Shown here in pieces: positions 10,468 through 20,720 of a DNA stretch of 64,000 bases (positions are counted from its first letter, which is position 1; each line of letters starts with the position of its first letter). The DNA comes from Bradyrhizobium icense. Lineage in GTDB: Bacteria; Pseudomonadota; Alphaproteobacteria; Rhizobiales; Xanthobacteraceae. The translations under genes and the position numbers were made by a program. Location of the stretch: the NCBI RefSeq assembly GCF_001693385.1, contig NZ_CP016428.1:8258774-8322773 (forward strand), in the 5' to 3' direction. Under the pieces are notes generated by a model. The model was not told where the DNA came from, did no database searches, and was given only the letters and a program-made list of their open reading frames with translations.

Positions 10468-11817
10468 ATGCCCCCTTCAAGATTCGCAGTACCTTCAGAA
10501 GTGCCCGGCCTCGCCGCGCGGCGGATCGCGGCTGATATTCTCGACGGCGTGCTGCACAAGCATCGCACCCTCGACGACCAGCTCGACGGTGCGGGCGCCC
10601 ATCCCGGACTGAAGGCGCTCGCCGATCGCGACCGCGCGTTGATGCGGCGGCTGGTGGCGACGATCCTGCGGCGGCTCGGCACGCTCGGCCATTTGCTGTC
10701 ACGCCTGCTCGATCGCGGCATTCCGACGGATGCGCCCCGTGCACAGAGCGCGCTTCTGATCGGCGCCGCGCAGATTCTCTGGATGGACGTGCCCGATCAC
10801 GCCGCCGTCGATCTTTCGGTTCGGCTGGTGCAATCGGACCGCCGCGCCGCAAAGTATGCCGGCCTCGTCAACGCCGTGCTGCGCCGCTGCGCCCGCGAGG
10901 GACAACCGCTGATCGAGGAAGTCAAATCGCAGCCGCTGGACATTCCGCCGTGGCTGCTCGCGCGCTGGATCGGCGCCTATGGCGAGGCCACCGCGCGGGA
11001 GATGGCGCGCGCCATCGGCCACGAGCCGTCGCTCGACATCACCGTGAAGACAGACGCGGCGCAATGGGCGAGCCGCCTGCATGGCGAAGCCTTGCCGACC
11101 GGAACCGTACGCACGCTGCTGCAGGGTTCGGTGACCATGCTGCCCGGTTTCTCCGAGGGACAGTGGTGGGTGCAGGATGCCGCCGCCGCGCTGCCGGCGC
11201 GGTTGTTCGGCGACGTCGCCGGCAAGAGCATCGTCGACCTCTGCGCCGCGCCCGGCGGCAAGACCGCACAACTGGCGCATGCCGGCGCTCGCGTGACCGC
11301 GGTCGATCGCTCGCCGGCGCGCATGGCGCGGCTGCGCGACAATCTGGCCCGGCTTTCGCTGCAGGCCGATGACGTGGTGGCAGACGCCGTCGAGTGGCCC
11401 GGCAACGGCAATGGCGGTTACGACGGCGTGCTGGTGGATGCGCCCTGCACCTCCACCGGCACCATCCGCCGGCACCCTGATGTCGCCTGGCTGCGTCAGG
11501 AAGCCGACATTGCGGCGCTGTCGGCGTTGCAGAAGCGGTTGCTGCAGAAGGCGGTCGCGCTGCTCAAGCCGGGCGGAACGCTGGTCTATTGCACCTGTTC
11601 GCTGGAGCCGGAAGAAGGCGAGCAGGCGGTCGCGTCGCTGCTGGCCACCGAACCGGGCGTGCGCCGTGTCCCGGTCGCGGTGGACGAGGTCGCGGCCCTC
11701 AGCGAAATCGTGACCGCAAACGGCGATTTGCGGACCCTGCCCTGCCATTTGCCCCATGCCGACCCCCGGCTCGGCGGGCTGGATGGATTTTACGCGGCGC
11801 GGCTGGTAAAAACCTGA
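10468..11817 (+). CDS. rsmB: RsmB/NOP family RNA (cytosine-C5)-methyltransferase
   Basis: 449 aa from the ATG at 10468 (MPPSRFAVPSEVPGLAARR); ATGs at 10363 and 10405 are in frame but encode residues with no family look. An N-terminal NusB-like helical domain (AADILDGVLHKHRTLDDQL) is followed by the AdoMet-dependent Rossmann domain with DLCAAPGGKTAQLA, DAPCTSTGTIRRHPDV (one catalytic Cys) and VYCTCSLEPEEGE (the second). This two-Cys pattern marks m5C methyltransferases; the RsmB target is C967 of 16S rRNA. Followed by heparinase-like and purH genes, a conserved alphaproteobacterial order. Confidence 0.9.
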   Translation: MPPSRFAVPSEVPGLAARRIAADILDGVLHKHRTLDDQLDGAGAHPGLKALADRDRALMRRLVATILRRLGTLGHLLSRLLDRGIPTDAPRAQSALLIGAAQILWMDVPDHAAVDLSVRLVQSDRRAAKYAGLVNAVLRRCAREGQPLIEEVKSQPLDIPPWLLARWIGAYGEATAREMARAIGHEPSLDITVKTDAAQWASRLHGEALPTGTVRTLLQGSVTMLPGFSEGQWWVQDAAAALPARLFGDVAGKSIVDLCAAPGGKTAQLAHAGARVTAVDRSPARMARLRDNLARLSLQADDVVADAVEWPGNGNGGYDGVLVDAPCTSTGTIRRHPDVAWLRQEADIAALSALQKRLLQKAVALLKPGGTLVYCTCSLEPEEGEQAVASLLATEPGVRRVPVAVDEVAALSEIVTANGDLRTLPCHLPHADPRLGGLDGFYAARLVKT

Positions 11818-11938
11818 TTTTAGACCGGAATCTCCTGCCTTCGGGTGATTCTTCGATTTTCAAGATGGTGTCTTACCGGCGTTTCCGGATTAAAAGGATT
11901 CGCCACAATACCCTCCCTCCGTAAAGCCAAGGCACGGC

Positions 11939-13693
11939 GTGTCGGTCGCTCAACGCAGACGCATCTCGACGCTTATCATGAGCCGCTCGGCGCGGACCGT
12001 GATCGCGCGCGCGACCGGCGCGACGGTTGCGGTATCGCGGCTGTGGCCCGGCCGCGCCGACCGGCTGATCATCGCCCCGCACGACCTGCGCACCGCCGAC
12101 GCCACCCGCGCCGCCGAAATCTATGCCGGCCGCTTCGTGTTCGCCGGCAAGATCGTGACCTGCCATGGCCGCTCGATCTTCGATCTCGAGCCGCCGTCGG
12201 AAGATTGGGAAGTCGCCCTGCTCGGCTTCGGCTGGCTGAGGCATCTGCGCGCCGCCGACACCGCGCTGACCCGCGCCAACGCCCGCTCGCTGGTCGACGA
12301 CTGGATCTCGAATCCGGCGCGCAAGCGGCCACTCGAACGCCGCCCCGACGTGCTGGCGCGCCGCGTGATCTCGCTGTTGTCGCAGGCGCCGCTGGTGCTC
12401 GGCGACACCGACGGAAAATTCTATCGCAAATATCTGCGCGGGCTGACCCGCGAGATTCGCTATCTGCGCTACACGATGCTCGACATCGCCGACGGCGTGC
12501 CGCGGCTGCAGGTCCTGATCGCGCTGTGCTACGCCTCGCTGTGCCTGGCCAATCAGGCGCGGCACATCCGCTCCGCCACGCGGCGGCTTTCCGATGAATT
12601 GCAGCGCCAGATCCTGCCCGACGGCGGGCATATTTCGCGCAATCCCGGCGCGCTGGTCGAACTGCTCAGCGACCTGCTGCCGCTGCGCCAGACCTTTGCG
12701 GCCCGCAACATCGCGCCACCGCCGGCGCTGTTGAATGCGATCGACCGCATGATGCCGATGCTGCGCTTCTTCCGCCATGGCGACGGAAGCTTTGCGCTGT
12801 TCAACGGCATGAGCAACGCGCCGTCGGACCTGGTGGCGACGCTGCTCGCCTATGACGACACGCATGGCGTGCCGATGGCGAACATGCCGCACACCGGCTT
12901 CCAGCGCCTCGACGCCGGCACGACGACCGTCATCATCGATGCCGGCCCGCCGCCGCCGCCGAATGTCAGCCAGGAAGCGCACGCCGGCTGCCTCTCGTTT
13001 GAATTGTCGTCCGGGCCGAGCCGAATCGTCGTCAATTGCGGAATGCCCTCGACCGGCCGCGACAATTGGCGCACCTTTGCGCGCAGCACGGCAGCACATT
13101 CGACCCTGACCTATCACGAGGCGTCCTCGTGCCAGTTCGTCGAATTGTCGGCGATGAAGAAGCTATTGCAGGGCGCGCCCGTCGTCAGCGGCCCGGCCAA
13201 TGTGGAGAGCTACCGCGAGGCGGTGGCCGACGGCGATCTCCTGACCACCTCGCATGACGGCTATCTCGCACGCTTCGGCGTCGTGCATCGCCGCGTGCTG
13301 ATGATCTCCGGTGACGGCGGAAGACTGGACGGCGAGGACACCGTGTCGCCGGCGCCGGGCACACGCATCAAGGGCGCCGAGACCGATTTTGCCCTGCGGT
13401 TTCATCTGCATCCCGCGGTGAAGGCCAGCCGCCTCAGCGATGCGCGCGGCGTCATGCTGGTATTGCCGAACCGTGACGTCTGGACCTTCGAGGCGCTCGA
13501 CGACAAGGTCGATCTCGAGGACAGCGTGTTCCTGGCCGGCAATGACGGCCCCCGCCGCACCGCCCAGATCGTGATCCGCCAGGATTCCCGCCACGCCTCC
13601 TCGGTCCGCTGGAGTTTTGTCCGCTCAAGCGCGTCGGCGGGCGCAACGGCGGCCCGCCGCAATGCGCGCCGCGAGCCGGAATTGCCGCTCTAA
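11939..13693 (+). CDS. Heparinase II/III family protein
   Basis: 584 aa from a GTG start; an ATG at 11978 is an alternative. The N-terminal half is an alpha-helical toroid-type domain ([33 protein letters not shown]). The C-terminal half is the heparinase II/III beta-sandwich, with [37 protein letters not shown] and a late ALRFHLHP. In the lyase family the His and Tyr of these segments take part in beta-elimination of uronic acid polysaccharides. There is no signal peptide, and the conserved place between rsmB and purH suggests a housekeeping role in envelope or storage polysaccharide turnover; the substrate is unknown. Confidence 0.88.
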   Translation: MSVAQRRRISTLIMSRSARTVIARATGATVAVSRLWPGRADRLIIAPHDLRTADATRAAEIYAGRFVFAGKIVTCHGRSIFDLEPPSEDWEVALLGFGWLRHLRAADTALTRANARSLVDDWISNPARKRPLERRPDVLARRVISLLSQAPLVLGDTDGKFYRKYLRGLTREIRYLRYTMLDIADGVPRLQVLIALCYASLCLANQARHIRSATRRLSDELQRQILPDGGHISRNPGALVELLSDLLPLRQTFAARNIAPPPALLNAIDRMMPMLRFFRHGDGSFALFNGMSNAPSDLVATLLAYDDTHGVPMANMPHTGFQRLDAGTTTVIIDAGPPPPPNVSQEAHAGCLSFELSSGPSRIVVNCGMPSTGRDNWRTFARSTAAHSTLTYHEASSCQFVELSAMKKLLQGAPVVSGPANVESYREAVADGDLLTTSHDGYLARFGVVHRRVLMISGDGGRLDGEDTVSPAPGTRIKGAETDFALRFHLHPAVKASRLSDARGVMLVLPNRDVWTFEALDDKVDLEDSVFLAGNDGPRRTAQIVIRQDSRHASSVRWSFVRSSASAGATAARRNARREPELPL

Positions 13694-13799
13694 GTCCTTC
13701 CCGGCCAGATTTCCACACCCGGATTTGGCGTCTTCTGGCCGGTTTCATGACCGGCCAATCCATGCTACCGGGCTGGCCTTAACAGCCAGGAATTCAGCC

Positions 13800-15392
13800 A
13801 TGACCGACCATCCGCGCCGCGTGACCCGCGCCCTGTTGTCCGTTTCCGACAAGATCGGGCTGATCGAATTTGCGAAGGCGCTGGCGGGGCATGGCGTCGA
13901 ACTGGTCTCGACCGGCGGCACGGCGAAGGCGATCGCGGCCGCGGGGCTGAAGGTCAAGGACGTCTCGGAGCTGACCGGCTTTCCCGAAATGATGGACGGC
14001 CGGGTCAAGACGCTGCATCCGAAGGTCCATGGCGGCCTGCTCGCGATCCGCGACAACAAGGAACATGCGGACGCTATGAAAGCGCACGGCATCGCGCCGA
14101 TCGATCTGCTTGTCGTCAATCTCTATCCGTTCGAGGCGACCGTCGACAAAGGCGCCGGTTATGAAGACTGCATCGAGAATATCGACATTGGCGGGCCGGC
14201 GATGATCCGGGCGGCGGCGAAGAACCACGACGATGTCGCCGTCGTCGTCGAGGCTCAGGATTATCCGGCCGTGCTCGACGAGCTCGCAGCCAACGCCGGC
14301 GCCACGACGCTGTCGCTGCGCCGCCGCCTCGCCGCCAAGGCCTATGCCCGCACCGCGGCCTACGATGCCGCGATCTCGAACTGGTTTGCCGCAGAGCTCA
14401 AGGACGATGCGCCGGATTTCCGCGGCTTCGGCGGCCGGCTGATCCAGTCGCTGCGCTACGGCGAGAACCCGCACCAGACCGCAGCGTTCTATGCGACGCC
14501 CGACAAGCGGCCCGGTGTCTCCACTGCGCGCCAGTTGCAGGGTAAGGAACTGTCCTACAACAACATCAACGACACCGACGCTGCTTACGAATGCGTCGGC
14601 GAGTTCGATCCGACGCGCACGGCGGCCTGCGTCATCGTCAAGCACGCCAATCCCTGCGGCGTTGCGGAGGGACCTGATCTCGTCACCGCCTATCGCCGCG
14701 CGCTCGCCTGCGACTCGACGTCAGCCTATGGCGGCATCATCGCAGTCAACCGCACGCTCGATGCCGAGGCCGCGCGCGCCATCATCGGCATCTTCACCGA
14801 GGTGATCATCGCGCCCGACGCCACCGAAGAGGCGATCTCGATCATCGGCGGAAGGAAGAATTTGCGATTGCTGCTCGCGGGCGGTCTGCCCGACCCGCGC
14901 ACGGTTGGGCTAACCGCCAAGACGGTCGCCGGCGGCCTCCTGGTGCAGAGCCGCGACAATGCCGTTGTCGAGGACATGGACATCAAGGTTGCGACCAGGC
15001 GCGCGCCGACCGATGCCGAGCTGCGCGATCTCAAATTCGCTTTCCGCGTTGCCAAGCATGTCAAGTCGAACACCATCATCTATGCCAAGGATCTCGCTAC
15101 CGTCGGCATCGGCGCCGGCCAGATGAGTCGGGTCGACTCCGCGCGCATCGCCGCCCGCAAGGCACAGGATGCCGCGGCCGAACTCAAGCTCGCCGAACCC
15201 TTGACCAGGGGCTCGGTCGTCGCGTCAGACGCGTTCTTCCCGTTCGCCGACGGCATGCTGGCCTGCATCGAAGCCGGCGCCACGGCCGTGATCCAGCCCG
15301 GCGGCTCGCTGCGCGACGAGGAAGTGATCAAGGCCGCCGACGACCACGGCATCGCCATGGTGTTCACGGGCGTCAGGCATTTCCGGCACTGA
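13800..15392 (+). CDS. purH: Bifunctional AICAR transformylase/IMP cyclohydrolase
   Basis: 530 aa, the normal length. Catalyses the last two steps of IMP synthesis. The N-terminal MGS-like cyclohydrolase domain has [17 protein letters not shown] and [20 protein letters not shown]. The transformylase domain has [25 protein letters not shown] and a C-terminal FPFADGM ... [14 protein letters not shown]. The start is set by [18 protein letters not shown] and an AGGAA ribosome-binding sequence; longer upstream frames are shadows of the heparinase end. I saw no riboswitch in the 106-bp leader. Confidence 0.97.
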   Translation: MTDHPRRVTRALLSVSDKIGLIEFAKALAGHGVELVSTGGTAKAIAAAGLKVKDVSELTGFPEMMDGRVKTLHPKVHGGLLAIRDNKEHADAMKAHGIAPIDLLVVNLYPFEATVDKGAGYEDCIENIDIGGPAMIRAAAKNHDDVAVVVEAQDYPAVLDELAANAGATTLSLRRRLAAKAYARTAAYDAAISNWFAAELKDDAPDFRGFGGRLIQSLRYGENPHQTAAFYATPDKRPGVSTARQLQGKELSYNNINDTDAAYECVGEFDPTRTAACVIVKHANPCGVAEGPDLVTAYRRALACDSTSAYGGIIAVNRTLDAEAARAIIGIFTEVIIAPDATEEAISIIGGRKNLRLLLAGGLPDPRTVGLTAKTVAGGLLVQSRDNAVVEDMDIKVATRRAPTDAELRDLKFAFRVAKHVKSNTIIYAKDLATVGIGAGQMSRVDSARIAARKAQDAAAELKLAEPLTRGSVVASDAFFPFADGMLACIEAGATAVIQPGGSLRDEEVIKAADDHGIAMVFTGVRHFRH

Positions 15393-15521
15393 TGTGCGTC
15401 GTCCCTGCGACCCGTCTATGCCGAAGGCTTCGCCGGGGTAGGAGCGAGGGGCGCCGAGCTTTAGCGAAGGCGCGCATTTGCGTTGTTGACGAAAGTCGTC
15501 TACCCGCCTGCGAAATAATTC

Positions 15522-15565
15522 AGGCCGCGGCGTATGGGTCCCTGGATCCCCGCCTTCGCGGGGAT
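15522..15565. repeat. Dispersed palindromic repeat between purH and the MFS gene
   Basis: A perfect hairpin ATCCCCGC-CTTC-GCGGGGAT lies at 15546-15565. The 23 bases at 15522-15544 are an exact reverse complement of 23167-23189, proving a repeat shared within the window (core CAGGGACCCATACGCCGCGG). It sits between two convergent genes and may also end transcription. The rest of the 240-bp gap has no gene. Confidence 0.8.
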
Positions 15566-15632
15566 GACAGTACGCGGCGCCGTAATGACACCGGATGCAC
15601 GGGGCATCACAAGCACATGCCACTGCCCGCCC

Positions 15633-17018
15633 TCACTCCCGCACACGCGCCACCAGCGCAAGACCCGCGACGAAGAACACCACCAGCAGCGCCATGCCGG
15701 CCTTCTGGCTTGCGGTCACGGCGGTGATCGCGCCGATCAGGAGCGGGCCGATGAACGACGTCACCTTGCCGGTCAGCGCGAACAATCCAAAATATTGCGC
15801 GATGCGATCCTTCGGCGCGAGACGGATCAACAGCGAGCGCGACGCAGCCTGCAGCGGGCCGCCGGCCGCTCCGATCAGGCATCCGAGCACGAGATAGGCG
15901 CGCTCGGCGGCGCCGGAGAACAGCGCGCCGCCCGGAGCTGGTGGCGCGACCTTCACGAAAAGGATCGAATCCTTGTCGACCAGCAAGATCGCGGCAAGCG
16001 CAAGCAGCAGGATCGTGAGGCTGCCGGCGATGACCCGCTTGGGTCCGAGCCTGTCGTCGAGCTTGCCGCCGAGCCACGCGCCGAAGGTGCCCGCTATCGC
16101 CAGCAGAATCCCGAACGTCCCGATCTGGATCGTATGCCAGCCGAAGGTGCCGGCGGCGTAGATTCCGCCGAACGCAAACAGCGACACCAGCCCGTCGGTG
16201 TAGATCATGTTGGCGAGCAGGAATGTCGCGACCGATTTCTGCTTCGGCAATTCGCCGAGCGTCCGCTTGAGTCCTCTCAATCCTTCACGCAACGCCTCGC
16301 GGATCGGGCGCTTGGCCGGATAATCCGGTGTAAACAGGAACATCGGCGTCACGAAAACGATGAACCAGATGCCGGTCAAGGGACCGGTGATGCGATCGCC
16401 CTGGTGCGTGACTGGATCGAGACCGAACAACGGCGCCAGGCCGAACAGTGTACGCCCGGTCTCGGGACTGGCCGCCAGAAAGCCGAGCACCAAGATGAGG
16501 CTGAGGATGCCGCCGATATAGCCGGTCGCCCATCCGGTGCCGGACAACCGCCCGATTCTGTCCGGCGGCACCAGCGTCGGCATCATCGCATTGTTGAAGA
16601 CGGTGGCGAATTCGACACCGATGCTCGCAATCGCATAAGCCAACAGCAGGGCCGGGATGACGCTGGGGTCGCCCGGCTTTCCGAACCACATCAGGCAGGA
16701 GCCGATCACCAACAGCGACCCGAAGCCGGCGATCCACGGCTTGCGGCGGCCGCTGGCGTCGGCAATCGCGCCGAGCACCGGCGACAACAGTGCGATCATC
16801 AGGCCGGCGGCGGCGGTGGCGAATCCCCACAGCGCCTGTCCCCGCGCCGGATCCGGCGCGACGAAGTTCGCAAAATAGGGTGCGAATACAAAGGTGGTGA
16901 TCAGCGTGAAATAAGGCTGCGCGGCCCAATCGAAGAAGATCCAGCTCACGACGGCGGCGCGGCGCGGATATGCCCGCGGAATCTCGGCGCCAACTGCCTC
17001 GGAAGCGATCACCGCCAT
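15633..17018 (-). CDS. MFS transporter, UMF1-like family
   Basis: 461 aa from the ATG at 17018 (MAVIASEAVGAEIPRAYPRR). About twelve hydrophobic segments are visible. The opening VVSWIFFDWAAQPYFTLITTF resembles the UMF1/Atg22-like subfamily (SWxxYDWANSA). The cytoplasmic loop between helices 2 and 3 has GAIADASGRRKPW, the MFS motif A, and the second half repeats it as LGGKLDDRLGPKRV. Substrate unknown. It is divergent from ggt and convergent with purH. Confidence is high for the transporter fold, lower for the subfamily. Confidence 0.85.
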   Translation of the reverse strand: MAVIASEAVGAEIPRAYPRRAAVVSWIFFDWAAQPYFTLITTFVFAPYFANFVAPDPARGQALWGFATAAAGLMIALLSPVLGAIADASGRRKPWIAGFGSLLVIGSCLMWFGKPGDPSVIPALLLAYAIASIGVEFATVFNNAMMPTLVPPDRIGRLSGTGWATGYIGGILSLILVLGFLAASPETGRTLFGLAPLFGLDPVTHQGDRITGPLTGIWFIVFVTPMFLFTPDYPAKRPIREALREGLRGLKRTLGELPKQKSVATFLLANMIYTDGLVSLFAFGGIYAAGTFGWHTIQIGTFGILLAIAGTFGAWLGGKLDDRLGPKRVIAGSLTILLLALAAILLVDKDSILFVKVAPPAPGGALFSGAAERAYLVLGCLIGAAGGPLQAASRSLLIRLAPKDRIAQYFGLFALTGKVTSFIGPLLIGAITAVTASQKAGMALLVVFFVAGLALVARVRE

Positions 17019-17146
17019 GCCGGATATTTCCTTCAAAAATCTCGCGAAGCGTTTTGCGTGCCTAAACCGAACCCATATAGCATGTGTCACCAACGCTGGC
17101 GCTGTTGCCCATGCGCCACACAGGCTCAAACTGCGGCGGATTTTCG

Positions 17147-18889
17147 ATGACTATCTTTCAAATCACCCGGCGCAAGGCGATTGCTGCAATCGTGTTGGCA
17201 TTCGCCTGCGGCGCAACCGCTTTTGCGCAGGAGCGCCGCTTTTATTCGCCGCCGGACCTCTCCGCCATTCGTGCCGTTCCAGCCGAGCACGGCATGGTGG
17301 TCGCCCAGGAGAGGATCGCGGCGGAAGTCGGCGCCGACATCCTCCGGCAGGGCGGCAACGCGGTTGATGCCGCGGTCGCGACCGGCTTTGCGCTTGCCGT
17401 CACCTATCCACGCGCCGGAAATATCGGCGGCGGCGGCTTCATGGTGATCCATTCGGCCAGCCGCAACGAAGACGTCGCGATCGACTACCGCGAGACCGCA
17501 CCGGCCGCGACCACCCGCGATATTTTTCTGGGACCGGATGGCAAGCCCCATGCCGACAGGTCGCGCAATTCCGCGCTCGGTATCGGCGTGCCCGGCACGG
17601 TGGCCGGATTGGCGCTGGCGCTGGAGAAGTACGGTTCCGGCCGCTTCACGCTCGCGCAAATCCTCAAGCCCGCCATCGAGCTGGCACGAGACGGTTTTGT
17701 GATCGCCGACGACACCGCCGACACGCTGCCGGACATGTATCGCCGGATGGCGCGCTGGCCGAACGCGGCCAAGGCGCTCTCCCGCGACGACGGCACGGCG
17801 CTGCGAGAGGGCGACCGTCTGGTTCAGTCCGATCTCGCGGCAACGCTGTCGGCGATTGCCGAGCAGGGGCCGCGCGGATTCTACCAGGGGCCGGTCGCCG
17901 AACGGCTGGCAAAAGCCGTCCGCGATGCCGGCGGCATCATGACGGCGGACGATCTCAAATCCTACGAGGCGGTGATCCGCAGTCCCGTGCGCGGCAATTA
18001 TCGCGGCTACGATATCGTGTCGATGCCGCTGCCCTCGTCGGGCGGCACGGTGCTGTTGGAGACGCTGAACATTCTCGAAGGGTTTGCGATGGCCGACATG
18101 AAGCAGGGCTCGGCGCCCTCGTTGCATGTCATGATCGAGGCGATGAAGCGTGCTTACGCCGACCGGGCGCGCTATCTCGGCGATCCCGCCTTCGTCAATG
18201 CGCCGGCGAATATCCTGATCGCGAAGGACTACGCGGCAAAGCAACGCGCCAGCATCGACCTTGCGCGCGCTACGCCCGCCGATGCGTTGTCCGTGAGCTT
18301 GCCGCGCGAGGGCAGCAATACGACGCATTATTCCGTCGTCGACTCCGGCGGCAATGCGGTCAGCAATACCTATACGCTGAATTTTTCTTATGGAGTCGGC
18401 CTCGTCGCCGATGGCACCGGCGTGCTGCTCAATAACGAACTCGACGACTTCACCGCAGCACCGGGTGCGGCAAACGCGTTCGGCCTGGTCGGCTTCGAAG
18501 CCAATTTGCCGGGCCCGGGCAAAAGGCCGCTTTCGTCGATGTCGCCTACCATCGTGCTGAAGGACGGCAAGCCGGTGCTGGTCACGGGTTCGCCGGGTGG
18601 TAGCCGCATCATTTCAGCCGTGCTGCAGGTCGTGGTCAACGTGCTCGACTACAAGATGGACGTCGCCGCCGCCGTGGCCGCGCCCCGGTTGCACCATCAA
18701 TGGATGCCGGATGTGGTGCGCGTGGAGCGCGGCTTCCCGCAAGAAACGCTGGATGCGCTAAAGGAGAAGGGCCATCTGGTGATCGAGCCGCTCGGCCAGA
18801 CCTCGGCCAATTCGATCGCCGTCACGCCCAGCGGCCTGCTCGGCGCCCCCGATCCGCGCACAAGAGGAGCGGCGGCGGTAGGGCATTAG
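17147..18889 (+). CDS. ggt: Gamma-glutamyltransferase, periplasmic
   Basis: 580 aa with an N-terminal signal peptide (about 1-28, RRKAIAAIVLAFACGATAFAQ). An Ntn hydrolase that cleaves the gamma-glutamyl bond of glutathione. GNAVDAAVATGFALAVTYPRAG and GGGGFMVIH form the large-subunit substrate region. The precursor cleaves itself at NTTHYSVVD, freeing the catalytic Thr (about residue 391). GTGVLLNNELDDF and SSMSPTIV ... GSPGGSRII complete the small subunit. The start is placed at the ATG preceding the signal peptide; the ORF is open further upstream. Divergent from the MFS gene, with the SDR gene 50 bp downstream. Confidence 0.94.
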   Translation: MTIFQITRRKAIAAIVLAFACGATAFAQERRFYSPPDLSAIRAVPAEHGMVVAQERIAAEVGADILRQGGNAVDAAVATGFALAVTYPRAGNIGGGGFMVIHSASRNEDVAIDYRETAPAATTRDIFLGPDGKPHADRSRNSALGIGVPGTVAGLALALEKYGSGRFTLAQILKPAIELARDGFVIADDTADTLPDMYRRMARWPNAAKALSRDDGTALREGDRLVQSDLAATLSAIAEQGPRGFYQGPVAERLAKAVRDAGGIMTADDLKSYEAVIRSPVRGNYRGYDIVSMPLPSSGGTVLLETLNILEGFAMADMKQGSAPSLHVMIEAMKRAYADRARYLGDPAFVNAPANILIAKDYAAKQRASIDLARATPADALSVSLPREGSNTTHYSVVDSGGNAVSNTYTLNFSYGVGLVADGTGVLLNNELDDFTAAPGAANAFGLVGFEANLPGPGKRPLSSMSPTIVLKDGKPVLVTGSPGGSRIISAVLQVVVNVLDYKMDVAAAVAAPRLHHQWMPDVVRVERGFPQETLDALKEKGHLVIEPLGQTSANSIAVTPSGLLGAPDPRTRGAAAVGH

Positions 18890-18939
18890 AGAACAGTGCG
18901 TCCCTTACGTGGTATCTTTCTTTCGCAGGAGATTTTCAG

Positions 18940-19836
18940 ATGACTTCCCTCAAAGGCAAGACGCTGTTCATCTCGGGCGCCAGCCGCGGCATTGGGCTGG
19001 CGATTGCGCTTCGCGCCGCGCGTGACGGCGCCAATGTCGCGATTGCGGCGAAGACCGCCGAGCCGCATCCGAAACTCCAGGGCACGATCCACACCGCGGC
19101 GGAAGAAATTCGCGCCGCCGGCGGCAAGGCGTTGCCGGTGCTGTGCGACATCCGCGACGAGGCGCAGGTGATCTCGGCGATCGAGCAGACCGTCGCCGAA
19201 TTCGGCGGCATCGACATCTGCGTCAACAACGCCAGCGCCATCAGCCTGACCAACTCGCAAGCAACCGACATGAAGCGGTTCGACCTGATGATGGGAATCA
19301 ATACCCGCGGCACCTTCATGGTGTCGAAGTACTGCATTCCGCATTTGAAGAAGGCGGAAAACCCGCACATCCTGGTGCTGTCGCCGCCGCTCGACATGAA
19401 GACGAAATGGTTCGAGCATTCGACCGCCTATACGATGGCGAAGTTCGGCATGAGCATGTGCGTGCTGGGCTTGTCGGGTGAGCTGAAATCCGCAGGCGTC
19501 GCGGTCAATGCGCTGTGGCCGCGCACCACGATCGCGACCGCCGCGGTCGGCAACCTGCTCGGCGGCGAAGCCATGATGCGCGCCAGCCGCACGCCCGAGA
19601 TCATGGGCGATGCGGCTCACGCGATCCTGACCAGGCCGGCGCGGGAATTCACCGGACAGTTCTGCATCGACGACAAGGTGCTGTACGCCTCCGGTGTCAG
19701 GGATTTCGAGCGTTATCGCGTCGACCGTTCGGTGCCCTTGATGTCGGACTTCTTCGTTCCCGACGACGACGTGCCGCCGCCCGGCGTCACCGTGCAGGCG
19801 CTGCCCTCGGTCGGCGCGGCGCAGACATCGCGCTAG
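18940..19836 (+). CDS. Short-chain dehydrogenase/reductase (HSDL2-like)
   Basis: 298 aa. A Rossmann opening GKTLFISGASRGIGLAIALR binds NAD(P). NNASAISL is the NAG-type structural motif, and STAYTMAKFGMSM carries the Tyr-x3-Lys catalytic pair; the usual Ser position is occupied within LSPPLDMK, as in the HSDL2/SDR13 subgroup, where KTAEPHPKLQGTIH is also characteristic. A C-terminal tail of about 40 residues is Pro/Val-rich. The start has GGAG at 9 bases. Probably acts on a fatty acyl or related substrate; this is inferred from the subgroup only. Confidence 0.88.
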   Translation: MTSLKGKTLFISGASRGIGLAIALRAARDGANVAIAAKTAEPHPKLQGTIHTAAEEIRAAGGKALPVLCDIRDEAQVISAIEQTVAEFGGIDICVNNASAISLTNSQATDMKRFDLMMGINTRGTFMVSKYCIPHLKKAENPHILVLSPPLDMKTKWFEHSTAYTMAKFGMSMCVLGLSGELKSAGVAVNALWPRTTIATAAVGNLLGGEAMMRASRTPEIMGDAAHAILTRPAREFTGQFCIDDKVLYASGVRDFERYRVDRSVPLMSDFFVPDDDVPPPGVTVQALPSVGAAQTSR

Positions 19837-19904
19837 AGGAAAGCGGAGTATGTGAAGTTGCGAAAGTGGATTGTCATCGACGCGCCCCGGAATGACCGAT
19901 GCGG

Positions 19905-20570
19905 CTAGCGTCCGACCACGTACGGCCCGCCCTTCTCAAGCGCACGCGCATAGGCCGGCCGCGCGTGGATGCGTTCGAGAAACGCCATCGCTTTGGGATG
20001 GCCCTGCTCCAGCCCGCCGCGTGCCGCAGCCGCTTCCAGCGGAAAGCTCATCTGGATATCGGCGGCGGTGAATTCATTGCCGGCGAACCATTCGCTCTTG
20101 CCGAGCTCGCTCTCCCAGTAATCCATGTGCTGCTTGAGCTGCGGGTTGACCAGGGTGGTCAGCGCCGTGTTGGAAACCTTGCGCACCAGCGGCCGCAACA
20201 ACGCCGGCGCGCGCTTCGGCATCAAGGTGAACAACAGCTTCAGGAGCAGCGGCGACATCGCGGAGCCTTCCGCGTAGTGCAGCCAATAGGTGTAGCGCAG
20301 CCGCTCCGGCGTGTTCGGCGGCGGGATCAGGCGGCCGTTGCCATAGGTGCCGATGACGTATTCGCAGATCGCGCCGGACTCGGCGATCGTGTTGCCGTTG
20401 TCGGTAATGACGGGCGATTTGCCGAGCCGGTGAATGGCGCGCAGCTCCTTCGGCGCGCGCATGTCCGGCTGGCGCTGATAGCGGACGATCTCGTAAGCGA
20501 CGCCAAGCTCTTCGAGGAGCCAGAGCACACGCTGGGAGCGTGAGTTGTTGAGATGATGAACCGTCAGCAT
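19905..20570 (-). CDS. Glutathione S-transferase
   Basis: 221 aa. The thioredoxin-like N-terminal domain is MLTVHHLNNSRSQRVLWLLE with GKSPVITDNGNTIAESGAI, the cis-Pro and Ser-Asp/Glu glutathione-binding loop. The helical C-terminal domain contains GNEFTAADIQMSFPLEAA, the N-capping box and Asp. The Ser in NNSRSQR fits a beta- or GTT1-like class (fungal/bacterial GTT1 proteins start in this way). The frame stays open for about 890 bp upstream across the DUF2239 gene, but the ATG at 20570 fits the family start. Substrate unknown. Confidence 0.9.
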   Translation of the reverse strand: MLTVHHLNNSRSQRVLWLLEELGVAYEIVRYQRQPDMRAPKELRAIHRLGKSPVITDNGNTIAESGAICEYVIGTYGNGRLIPPPNTPERLRYTYWLHYAEGSAMSPLLLKLLFTLMPKRAPALLRPLVRKVSNTALTTLVNPQLKQHMDYWESELGKSEWFAGNEFTAADIQMSFPLEAAAARGGLEQGHPKAMAFLERIHARPAYARALEKGGPYVVGR

Positions 20571-20646
20571 GGCGTCCCCCCAAAGTTGGCGTGGCGTTGG
20601 TGCCAGCCAGAGGATGGAAAGTCGAGACGGGCGAGCCAAGTCAAGA

Positions 20647-20691
20647 TATTTACCCGGGTGATATTGACAACAAAATTTATCCGGGTAAATA
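20647..20691 (+). promoter_or_regulatory. Sigma70-type promoter with two palindromic operators, upstream of the DUF2239 gene
   Basis: TTGACA at 20664-20669 and TAAATA at 20686-20691 are spaced by 16 bases, a very good -35/-10 pair. Arms TATTTACCCGGGT (20647-20659) and ATCCGGGTAAATA (20679-20691) form a 12-of-13 inverted repeat around the -35 box. Each arm also centres on its own palindrome of the type ATTTAyCCGGrTAAAT; the downstream one is nearly perfect and overlaps the -10. The centres are 27 bp apart. This geometry suggests a dimeric repressor acting at two sites. No regulator gene is next to it. Confidence 0.75.
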
Positions 20692-20720
20692 CATTGCGCC
20701 GAAAATCCAGAGTATCTCCA

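Noticed and set aside
13694..13799. A riboswitch upstream of purH
   Set aside because: The leader is only about 106 bp and shows no purine or glycine aptamer core.
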